From: Lachnospiraceae bacterium UBA1778
GTDB lineage: Bacteria; Bacillota; Clostridia; Lachnospirales; Lachnospiraceae
Length of the DNA: 8,969 nucleotides
Reading direction: 5' to 3'
Assembly (NCBI GenBank): GCA_002315255.1
Contig: DCGM01000042.1
Location: 4,033-13,001, forward strand
Shown here: positions 1-5,011 of the stretch, one piece after another
How the letters are laid out: every line of letters begins with the position of its first letter
Numbering within the stretch: the stretch's first letter is position 1
Program-made: the position numbers and the translations under genes
Notes under the pieces: generated by a model
The model's input: only the letters and a program-made list of their open reading frames with translations
Databases searched by the model: none
What the model was told of the DNA's origin: nothing

Positions 1-160
1 GGAGCTTAGTGAGGACGCCCGCGAGAACGTTACGATCATCTCCACCGGAAAACAGGCAGAAATCCTCGCTCCGTACTTTAAGCATACCATCATCAATGAC
101 CCATTTTTGTCCCATCGGGGTCTTTTTGAAATTTTTCAGGAGAAGGGAGGCCGTTCATGA
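1..160 (+). CDS. coaX: Type III pantothenate kinase homologue, first of a tandem pair (C-terminal fragment)
   Basis: Only the last 52 residues are in the window. The reading frame enters at base 2 and ends at the TGA at 158-160. Seen: the fragment aligns by eye with the C-terminus of CoaX proteins, including APYFKH, INDPFLSHRGL and a closing FEIFQEK. It also aligns with the end of the next gene, which has APYCKH and LLMKGLYHIF, so the two genes are paralogues. The usual TGG of the C-terminal nucleotide-binding (adenosine) motif reads TGK here. Known: CoaX phosphorylates pantothenate in the first step of CoA synthesis and works as a dimer with the active site near the interface. The stop overlaps the start of the next gene (ATGA), which suggests translational coupling and matched synthesis. 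The N-terminal phosphate motifs lie outside the window, so catalytic competence cannot be judged. Pseudo-kinase partner or active subunit are both possible. Confidence 0.72.
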   Translation, partial: ELSEDARENVTIISTGKQAEILAPYFKHTIINDPFLSHRGLFEIFQEKGGRS

Positions 161-933
161 TTTTAACGATTGACGTCGGAAATTCGAATATCTGCCTCGC
201 GCTCCATGACGGGAAAGCAAAGCCGCTCTTTATGGAGCGGATTTATACGGACCGTGAAAAAACGCAGGAGGCGTACGAAAAGGACGTGGAATCGGTGTTT
301 TCGCTCCATTCGGTTCCAATGCAGAGGATTGAAGGGATCGTCTTCTCTTCGGTCGTCGCCCCCGTGACGAAAACGCTTCTTCCGGCGGTCGACCGGCTCT
401 TTTCCTGCCCGATCATCACGGTGAACTATGATCTCGATTTAGGCTTTAAGAGCTTCGCAGAGGACCCGTATACGATCGGATCGGATATCCTTGCGGACGG
501 CGTGGGCGCATTGAACGAATACCCGCCGCCGCTCGTGACATTCGATTTCGGCACAGCGACGGTCGCCTCTTATTTCAATGAAAAAGGCGAACACGAGGGC
601 GTCTTTATCAGCCCGGGTGTCCGCACTTCGTTAAATACATTATCAAGCACTTCTTCCGCACTTCCGGATATCACGCTGGAGGCGCCGGGGCCCGCTATCG
701 GAAGGACGACGGTTTCCGCGGTAAAAAGCGGCATTCTCTACGGGTTCGCCGGGCACATTGACGGGATCGCAGCGCATGTCGAAGAGATGGCCGGGAAAGA
801 AGTCACGGTCGTTCTCACCGGCGGTCTGTCGCCGTTTATCGCCCCGTACTGCAAGCACCCGGTGATTCAGGATTCTGAGCTCCTGATGAAAGGGCTCTAT
901 CATATCTTTGTGCGAAATCACGACAAAATATAA
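157..933 (+). CDS. coaX: Type III pantothenate kinase (CoaX) homologue, second of a tandem pair
   Basis: 258 residues, the usual CoaX length. Predicted to phosphorylate pantothenate with ATP in the cytoplasm (first step of CoA synthesis). Motifs in order: phosphate-1 IDVGNSN (residues 5-11), a T-x-x-KT region near 31-36, SSVVAP (64-69), IGSD (107-110), phosphate-2 DFGTAT (130-135), SPG (152-154), IGRTTVSAVKSGI (181-193) and an intact TGG (221-223). Two pantothenate-side signatures are altered: GADR is GSDI (the Arg is Ile111), and the GGAI before the PG turn is GVFI (148-151). The ASP at 110 is kept. The start is supported by GGGAGG at 145-150, six bases upstream inside the preceding gene; the ATG overlaps that gene's stop by 4 bases. 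Family and fold are secure; activity alone is uncertain because of the altered residues. It could be one subunit of a heteromer with the upstream paralogue, or a regulatory homologue. Confidence 0.85.
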   Translation: MILTIDVGNSNICLALHDGKAKPLFMERIYTDREKTQEAYEKDVESVFSLHSVPMQRIEGIVFSSVVAPVTKTLLPAVDRLFSCPIITVNYDLDLGFKSFAEDPYTIGSDILADGVGALNEYPPPLVTFDFGTATVASYFNEKGEHEGVFISPGVRTSLNTLSSTSSALPDITLEAPGPAIGRTTVSAVKSGILYGFAGHIDGIAAHVEEMAGKEVTVVLTGGLSPFIAPYCKHPVIQDSELLMKGLYHIFVRNHDKI

Positions 934-966
934 GCGGTTTCCTTAGACAAAATATAAGCGGTTTCC
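922..966 (+). repeat. Tandem duplication of the gene end and terminator arm (21-bp identical copies, period 24)
   Basis: A 21-base segment starting GACAAAATATAAGC occurs at 922-942 and again at 946-966. The first copy contains the last codons (DKI) and the stop of the coaX homologue. The second copy is the left arm of the hairpin at 945-991. The same sequence occurs a third time in inverted orientation at 970-990 with one change. Either direct copy could pair with the inverted copy, so the transcript could fold in two mutually exclusive ways. Confidence 0.85.
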
Positions 967-991
967 TCGGGAAACCGCTTGTATTTTGTCT
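945..991. terminator. Long hairpin, likely bidirectional terminator between coaX and hflX
   Basis: Arms of 22 bases (945-966 and 970-991) pair throughout, with one G·U on one strand, around a TCG loop. The outer part of each arm is A-rich on the 5' side and T-rich on the 3' side (TATTTTGTCTT at 982-992 for the + strand; ATATTTTGTCT read on the minus strand). Either strand therefore gives a GC core followed by a U-rich stretch. It lies 11 bases after the coaX stop and 7 bases after the hflX stop, between convergent genes, which is a typical place for a shared terminator. The U tracts are inside the stem rather than a clean run after it, so efficiency is uncertain. Confidence 0.75.
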
Positions 992-998
992 TCGGTTA

Positions 999-2273
999 TT
1001 AATATTCCTCCGGCTTTGGCTCGGTCAGTTCGACCGGCACGAGCGCCCGGACGTAAATGCCGTCCTCGCGATACGTCTCCTCGAGGAGCGTTCCGTATTT
1101 CCGGATCTTCTGAATCTTTCCGGCGTCAGTAAACGGGAAGACTTTCTCGAGTAAAACTTTGGAATTATTTAACATTTTTTCCAGTTCTGAAAGGAAAGCG
1201 TCTAACCCCTCTCCCGTCAGAGCCGATACACGTAAAGCCTTCTCCGCTTTCGGATCGCGGAGGAAGGATTGAACATTGTCCATATAATCCGTCAGCCGGT
1301 CGCACTTGTTAAAGAGAGTGAGGATCGGCTTTTCCTTCACCTGAAGGTCGTTTAACGTGCGATAAACCGTGTCCATCTGCGCGCCGTAATCCGGGTTTGA
1401 CGCATCGGTCACATGCACGATCACGTCCGCATATTTCGCTTCTTCGAGCGTTGAGCGGAACGCTTCGATAAGATGGTGCGGCAGTTTTTTGATAAAGCCG
1501 ACCGTATCTGTGAGCAATGCGTGCTGACCGGACGGAAGCGTGAGGACGCGCGTCGTCGGATCAAGCGTCGCAAAAAGCTTGTTTTCGGAAAGGACGCTCG
1601 CGCCGGTCAGACGGTTTAAAAGCGTCGATTTTCCGGCATTTGTATAGCCGACAATCGCCACGACCGGCATCGCGTTTTTCTCGCGCAGCGTGCGGTTTAC
1701 CGACCGCTGCCGCATAACGTCTGCGAGTTCCTGCTTCAGCTGTGTAATCCGCGCGCGGGTGCGCCGCCGGTCTGTTTCCAGCTTCGATTCGCCGGGGCCT
1801 CTCGTGCCGATGCCGCCGCCGAGACGGGACATGGAGGTGCCGAAGCCGGCAAGCCGTGTCAGGGAATAGCGTGCCTGTGCGAGTTCGACCTGGATCTTTC
1901 CTTCGCGCGTCGTCGCGCGTGTCGCGAAAATATCGAGAATCAGAATCGTGCGGTCCAGCACCTTCGTATCAAGCCCGTCCTCGAGATTCTTCATCTGCGC
2001 AGGAGAAAGCTCGTCATCGCAGACGACGCCGGTCGCTCCGCTCTCACGGATCATTTCGCGCACTTCCTCGATTTTTCCTTTTCCGATATATGTTCCCGGG
2101 TGCACGGTTTCGCGGCTCTGGATCGCATAGCCGACCGTTTCCGCGCCAGCGGTCCGCACGAGCTCCGAAAGCTCGTTTAACGAGCCTTCCACATCCTGCG
2201 TGTCATCGGTCCGGACGCCGATCAGAATCAGTTTTTCCACAAGTTCCGCTGAATCGTGCAAGGTTTTCTCCAT
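999..2273 (-). CDS. hflX: GTPase HflX
   Basis: 424 residues, full length for HflX, a ribosome-associated GTPase of the Obg-HflX group that splits or rescues stalled 70S ribosomes under stress. Seen: N-terminal HflX domain (about 14-200) including the glycine-rich GGGIGTRGPGESKLETD segment (152-168) and the basic helical linker after it. The G domain has G1 GYTNAGKST (209-217), switch region around LFATLDPTTR (233-242), G3 DTVGF (256-260), G4 NKCD (322-325) and G5 SALTGEG (350-356). All GTPase motifs are intact. The ATG at 2273 is the first usable start because an in-frame TAG lies four codons upstream. Its ribosome-binding site is poor (only CGGA), sitting at the edge of the tandem repeat array that fills the gap to mrp. 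It follows mrp on the same strand with a 105-bp gap and ends at the shared hairpin at 945-991. Identification is secure; how it is translated is less clear. Confidence 0.96.
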   Translation of the reverse strand: MEKTLHDSAELVEKLILIGVRTDDTQDVEGSLNELSELVRTAGAETVGYAIQSRETVHPGTYIGKGKIEEVREMIRESGATGVVCDDELSPAQMKNLEDGLDTKVLDRTILILDIFATRATTREGKIQVELAQARYSLTRLAGFGTSMSRLGGGIGTRGPGESKLETDRRRTRARITQLKQELADVMRQRSVNRTLREKNAMPVVAIVGYTNAGKSTLLNRLTGASVLSENKLFATLDPTTRVLTLPSGQHALLTDTVGFIKKLPHHLIEAFRSTLEEAKYADVIVHVTDASNPDYGAQMDTVYRTLNDLQVKEKPILTLFNKCDRLTDYMDNVQSFLRDPKAEKALRVSALTGEGLDAFLSELEKMLNNSKVLLEKVFPFTDAGKIQKIRKYGTLLEETYREDGIYVRALVPVELTEPKPEEY

Positions 2274-2276
2274 TCG

Positions 2277-2378
2277 TCCGATCTACATCATCATCGGATT
2301 TATGTCTTCATCCGATTTACATCATTATCGGATCTATGTCTTCATCCGATTTACATCATTATCGGATCTATGTCTTCT
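2277..2378. repeat. Three 34-bp tandem repeats filling the mrp-hflX gap
   Basis: Units lie at 2277-2310, 2311-2344 and 2345-2378. Units 2 and 3 differ only at the last base; unit 1 differs from unit 2 at three positions, all C/T transitions. The array begins immediately after the mrp stop codon and ends three bases before the hflX ATG. Most units carry a short inverted repeat, ATCCGAT and ATCGGAT around 10 bases (e.g. 2309-2332), so the transcript could form a row of small hairpins. There are no unique spacers, so it is not a CRISPR array. 34 is not a multiple of three and the array is not coding on the minus strand. A change in copy number would change the mRNA leader just upstream of hflX. 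Confidence 0.92.
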
Positions 2379-3200
2379 TCAGACCAATAAGATCTTTTCG
2401 ATCACCGGCTGAAGGAGCGCGGTATCCAATGTTTCCGCGAGGCCCTGGTCGATCGCGCGGGCGATTTCCGGATTGATCGGAAGCTTCGCCACGGTATCAA
2501 TCGACAGGTTTTCCGCGATTTCTTCGATATGGCTTTCACCGAAAAGGGCTACCTTTTTGTGACAGTCCGGGCACTCAAAATACGACAGGTTTTCGACGAT
2601 TCCCAGCACCGGAATATTCATCATTCCCGCCATCTTGACCGCTTTTTCGACGATCATTGACACGAGCTGCTGCGGTGATGTAACGACAATGATCCCGTCC
2701 ACCGGCAGGCTCTGGAAGACCGTCAGCGGCACATCGCCCGTTCCCGGCGGCATGTCGACGAACATGTAGTCGACATCCTCCCACGCGACGTCCGTATAGA
2801 ACTGCTTGATCGCGCCGGCGACGACCGGTCCGCGCCAGACGACCGGGTCGGTATCATTGGGAAGAAGGAGGTTCATCGACATCACCTCGATGCCGCCCTC
2901 GGTCTTTCCGGGATAGATATAATTGCCGTCCGACAATGCCTTCTCCGTCAGTCCGAACGCCTTCGGAATCGACGGGCCGGTGATATCCGCATCCAATATC
3001 GCGGTCTTCCGGCCGCTTTTATTCATGGCGGTCGCGAGAAGCGTCGTCACAGAAGACTTTCCGACGCCGCCCTTTCCGCTCACGATGCCGATGATATGCT
3101 TAATATTCGACATCGCATTCTGTTTCTCTAAGAAGCTCTTCGGATCCCGGGACGCGCAGTTCTCGCCGCAGGTCGAACAGTCATGGGTACATTCGCTCAT
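2379..3200 (-). CDS. mrp: Mrp/NBP35-type P-loop ATPase (Fe-S cluster carrier)
   Basis: 273 residues. Predicted cytosolic ATPase of the Mrp/ApbC/NBP35 group, which binds a bridging Fe-S cluster as a dimer and passes it to target apoproteins. Seen: N-terminal cysteine cluster C4, C8, C11, C15 (CTHDCSTCGENC); deviant Walker A SGKGGVGKS (41-49) with the signature lysine 43; A' segment DADITGPS (70-77); Walker B FVDMPPGTGD (147-156); a switch-like TSPQQ (174-178); and the cluster-binding CPDC (210-213). The N-terminal cluster is typical of clostridial and NBP35-like members. The start is backed by GAGGA on the minus strand about 8 bases upstream and by a promoter at 3237-3265. It precedes hflX on the same strand and follows the M28 peptidase gene after 70 bp. 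No truncation or odd residues were seen. Family assignment is firm; the client proteins are unknown. Confidence 0.95.
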   Translation of the reverse strand: MSECTHDCSTCGENCASRDPKSFLEKQNAMSNIKHIIGIVSGKGGVGKSSVTTLLATAMNKSGRKTAILDADITGPSIPKAFGLTEKALSDGNYIYPGKTEGGIEVMSMNLLLPNDTDPVVWRGPVVAGAIKQFYTDVAWEDVDYMFVDMPPGTGDVPLTVFQSLPVDGIIVVTSPQQLVSMIVEKAVKMAGMMNIPVLGIVENLSYFECPDCHKKVALFGESHIEEIAENLSIDTVAKLPINPEIARAIDQGLAETLDTALLQPVIEKILLV

Positions 3201-3216
3201 AATAATTCCTCGCTTT

Positions 3217-3232
3217 CCGGCACGAATGCCGG
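3217..3232 (-). promoter_or_regulatory. Hairpin at the predicted 5' end of the mrp transcript
   Basis: CCGGCA and TGCCGG flank a 4-base loop. The element starts about 5 bases after the predicted -10 box of the mrp promoter, so it would be at or near transcript position +1, and it ends about 5 bases before the GAGGA Shine-Dalgarno. It could be a 5' stabilising stem or an operator overlapping the start site. It has no U tract in the mrp direction, so it is not a good terminator of the upstream M28 gene. Confidence 0.5.
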
Positions 3233-3236
3233 TAAT

Positions 3237-3265
3237 ATTTTACTCGCAAAGCGGCATAAAATCAA
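3237..3265 (-). promoter_or_regulatory. Sigma-A type promoter for mrp (and hflX)
   Basis: Read on the minus strand: -35 TTGATT (3265-3260), a 17-base spacer, then -10 TAAAAT (3242-3237). The matches are 4/6 and 5/6 to consensus with ideal spacing. It starts six bases after the M28 stop codon and gives a leader of about 30 bases before the mrp ATG. No terminator is visible between the M28 gene and mrp, so read-through from the M28 promoter may add to transcription. Confidence 0.65.
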
Positions 3266-3270
3266 GTTTT

Positions 3271-4779
3271 TCACCGGTTTCTGCGCTGTTTCTTTAATCG
3301 CTTCAGTTTCTTCTGTTTTCTCCGATAAAGGCTCGTCCGCCGGATGTAGATGACCGCCCGGATGCCGATGAGAAGCGCGCCCGCAAGCGAAACGAGGAAG
3401 ATCGGAAGGAATAAGGAGCCTTTCGGCTCGTCGTCCGATCCGGTGTCAGGACCGGGCGCAGTTGACGAGGGCGCAGATGTTTTTTCAGTTTCTGTCGAGG
3501 CTTCAGTTGTTTTCTCTGATTCCGTCGGATTCGCGGCTGTCTCCTCTTCTTCCGTCGAGGTTTCAGCGGTCTCCTCTTCTTCCGTCGTGGTTATAGCTGT
3601 CTCTTCTGTTTTCGACGAAACCGTGTCCGTCCCCTCCGCGCTCGACGAGGACGCTCTCGTTTCCTCCGCCTTTGAGGAAGAAGCTGTCGTTTCCTTTGCG
3701 GCTGCCTCCTTATCCTTTTCAAGCTCGAACATCCTTAAAATCCACTTTGTGGAAAGGATCGAAAAATCATGAAGATGGCTCTGGATCCGCCCGGGAACGA
3801 GTGTTTCCAGCGTCGCCAGGTCATCAAATTTTGTATGGATAATCTGTCCGTTCGTCTCCGCAAAACATGCCAGCGACGAGTTATACATATAGGGCTTTTC
3901 CGCGTTTCCGACCGTTCCGTCCGGTTTCACCCACGCATTAGCTTCAAAGTAAACGTAAGGGATGTTCTTAATCACGAAATAATGCTGGTCGCTTTGACCG
4001 TCACGCGTCGGCGTCTTATAGCGCGTCACCGCTTCCGGAAGCTTATTCAGCGAAATCCCATTCTTTTCCGCGACATAAAAAGCAGCATTCAGTCCGTCCG
4101 CGAGCGTCAGCTCGCCCTTATCATTGTAAACGCCGCCGTAGGCATACATCCGGTCGCCGGCGCCGATACAGTCGAGATTCAGATAACAGATGATCTCGCC
4201 CCGATACGGATATGCTAAAACATAACTCGAGGACCCTGCATAAATCTGCGTCTCCTCGCCGTCCCAGAAGCAGAAATCGATCGTATACGGGAGATCTTTT
4301 TCCCCCGCGAAACGCTTCGCGAGCTCCAGTACCAATGCGACGCCGGTCCCATTGTCCTCGACGCCGTCCGTGCCGACGCTGTCATAATGCGCGCCGACCG
4401 TAATCGTCCGGGTGCTCTCTCCCTTCTTCCGCGCGACATAGCTCACGATATGATTGGTATGACCGTCCTCAGTCCGGTCCCATTCGATCGTCTCGACGGT
4501 ATAGCCGAAATCGGTCAGAAGCTGCCGGATCCATGCGCCGCACGCGTCGCGCTGTGTCGTGTTATCCGAGTAGCGGGCATCGGAAATGCGGCTCGGATAC
4601 GAGCGGTCGATCTCCTGAAGATAGGCCCAGGCCGCCACGCCGTAGTCCTCCTCCAATGCGACCGCCGGCGAGGACGAAAAAAGGACGGCGGAAAGAATCA
4701 GAAAAGCAGCGGAAATGAGTGCGGAAACAGCGATCCGGCTCTGTCTTCGGCTCTGTTTTCGGCTCTGTTTTCGGCTCAT
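3271..4779 (-). CDS. Exported, surface-anchored M28-family metallopeptidase
   Basis: 502 residues from the ATG at 4779, chosen over an in-frame ATG at 4851 because a strong AGGAGGGAGG (4784-4793) lies just upstream and the longer form would start inside the promoter. Signal peptide: very basic SRKQ-repeat n-region (2-16), hydrophobic 17-34, likely cleavage near AVA-LEE (39-43). M28 zinc site by family comparison: H131 (GAHYDS), D142 (EDNGTG), E175/E176 (WDGEET), D203 (LNLDC) and H315 (IHTKFDD); all are present, so an active aminopeptidase-like di-zinc enzyme is expected. Residues 355-450 are a low-complexity Ser/Thr/Glu/Ala stalk with repeated TEEEETA blocks. A transmembrane segment (about 455-479) and a 22-residue basic tail follow. 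GPDTG at 443-447 resembles a degenerate sortase motif, but the long tail fits a plain membrane anchor better. Its substrate is unknown. It is transcribed divergently from nudC. Confidence 0.9.
   Translation of the reverse strand: MSRKQSRKQSRRQSRIAVSALISAAFLILSAVLFSSSPAVALEEDYGVAAWAYLQEIDRSYPSRISDARYSDNTTQRDACGAWIRQLLTDFGYTVETIEWDRTEDGHTNHIVSYVARKKGESTRTITVGAHYDSVGTDGVEDNGTGVALVLELAKRFAGEKDLPYTIDFCFWDGEETQIYAGSSSYVLAYPYRGEIICYLNLDCIGAGDRMYAYGGVYNDKGELTLADGLNAAFYVAEKNGISLNKLPEAVTRYKTPTRDGQSDQHYFVIKNIPYVYFEANAWVKPDGTVGNAEKPYMYNSSLACFAETNGQIIHTKFDDLATLETLVPGRIQSHLHDFSILSTKWILRMFELEKDKEAAAKETTASSSKAEETRASSSSAEGTDTVSSKTEETAITTTEEEETAETSTEEEETAANPTESEKTTEASTETEKTSAPSSTAPGPDTGSDDEPKGSLFLPIFLVSLAGALLIGIRAVIYIRRTSLYRRKQKKLKRLKKQRRNR
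4736..4778 (-). repeat. 12-bp tandem repeat coding for the basic signal-peptide n-region
   Basis: About 3.5 copies of a 12-base unit (CGGCTCTGTTTT on the + strand) at 4736-4747, 4748-4759, 4760-4771 and a partial copy to 4778. The unit is four codons long, so the protein reads SRKQ-SRKQ-SRRQ-SR after the start Met. Copies differ by one base only. Gain or loss of a unit would keep the frame and only change the number of positive charges ahead of the signal-peptide core. Confidence 0.85.
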
Positions 4780-4783
4780 TTTT

Positions 4784-4807
4784 CCTCCCTCCTGACGGTT
4801 TTCCGTC
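4784..4807 (-). promoter_or_regulatory. Strong ribosome-binding site and adjoining hairpin of the M28 gene
   Basis: On the minus strand AGGAGGGAGG (4793-4784) ends four bases before the ATG at 4779 and decides the start codon. A stem GACGG/CCGTC with an AAAA loop (4807-4794) abuts it directly. With the promoter at 4823-4851 the whole leader is about 36 bases, so this hairpin occupies much of it. Confidence 0.7.
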
Positions 4808-4822
4808 GGCCTGTATAAAACG

Positions 4823-4851
4823 ATTATAAGATAAAGCCAAAAGGGCTGCAA
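4823..4851 (-). promoter_or_regulatory. Promoter of the M28 peptidase gene
   Basis: Read on the minus strand: -35 TTGCAG (4851-4846), 17-base spacer, -10 TATAAT (4828-4823). The -10 is a perfect consensus match; the -35 matches at 3/6. Predicted start near 4816. It is the mirror image of the nudC promoter about position 4862, and its -35 lies partly inside one arm of the dyad at 4848-4876. Confidence 0.65.
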
Positions 4852-4876
4852 GGGGTTTCTGAAAGATTCCCCTTGC
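4848..4876. promoter_or_regulatory. Operator-like dyad between the divergent M28 and nudC promoters
   Basis: Perfect 8-base arms GCAAGGGG (4848-4855) and CCCCTTGC (4869-4876) with 13 bases between, centred on 4862. Each arm contains the TTGC of one -35 box, so a protein bound here would cover both -35 elements at once. No U tract follows on either strand, which argues against a terminator. No regulator gene is in the window and I do not recognise the site as that of a known family. Confidence 0.6.
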
Positions 4877-4901
4877 TATCATTCCGCCGGTTCACTATAA
4901 T
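4873..4901 (+). promoter_or_regulatory. Promoter of nudC
   Basis: -35 TTGCTA (4873-4878, 4/6), 17-base spacer, -10 TATAAT (4896-4901, perfect). Predicted start near 4908, giving a leader of about 104 bases before the nudC ATG. It is positioned as the exact mirror of the M28 promoter. Confidence 0.65.
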
Positions 4902-4913
4902 CTAAAGTACCGG

Positions 4914-4963
4914 TTTTCGGAAATTACCGTTTTTTCGGAAATTACGTTTTTTCGGAGAATTCC
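4914..4963 (+). repeat. Three short direct repeats in the nudC leader
   Basis: TTTTCGGAAATTAC is found at 4914-4927 and identically at 4932-4945; a related TTTTCGGAGAATTCC is at 4949-4963, giving periods of 18 and 17. They lie downstream of the predicted start, so they are in the untranslated leader. Further on, CAGTTT and AAACTG (4977-4998) form a 6-bp stem just before the GGAGG site at 5002-5006. I recognise no known riboswitch here; repeated regulator sites or a decayed duplication are both possible. Confidence 0.6.
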
Positions 4964-5011
4964 GCTTTTCCAAAACCAGTTTCCGATTCAAAAAACTGCA
5001 CGGAGGCGCGC

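Noticed and set aside
2277..2378. Possible CRISPR array
   Set aside because: The 34-bp units are head to tail with no unique spacers and no cas gene is nearby.
1856..2476. 206-codon open frame on the + strand
   Set aside because: It runs antisense through hflX and mrp, is rich in Arg/Ser/Pro from the opposite strand's codons, and repeats its sequence only because it crosses the 34-bp array.
3217..3232. Hairpin as terminator of the M28 gene
   Set aside because: In the M28 direction it is followed by AAAGCGAGG, not U residues, and it lies downstream of the mrp promoter.
4780..4851. Upstream ATG (4851) for the M28 peptidase, adding 24 residues
   Set aside because: It would begin inside the -35 box and place extra residues before a complete signal peptide; the ATG at 4779 has an excellent Shine-Dalgarno.
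4848..4876. Dyad as a terminator hairpin
   Set aside because: The 13-base loop, absence of a U run on either side and position between two divergent promoters fit an operator better.
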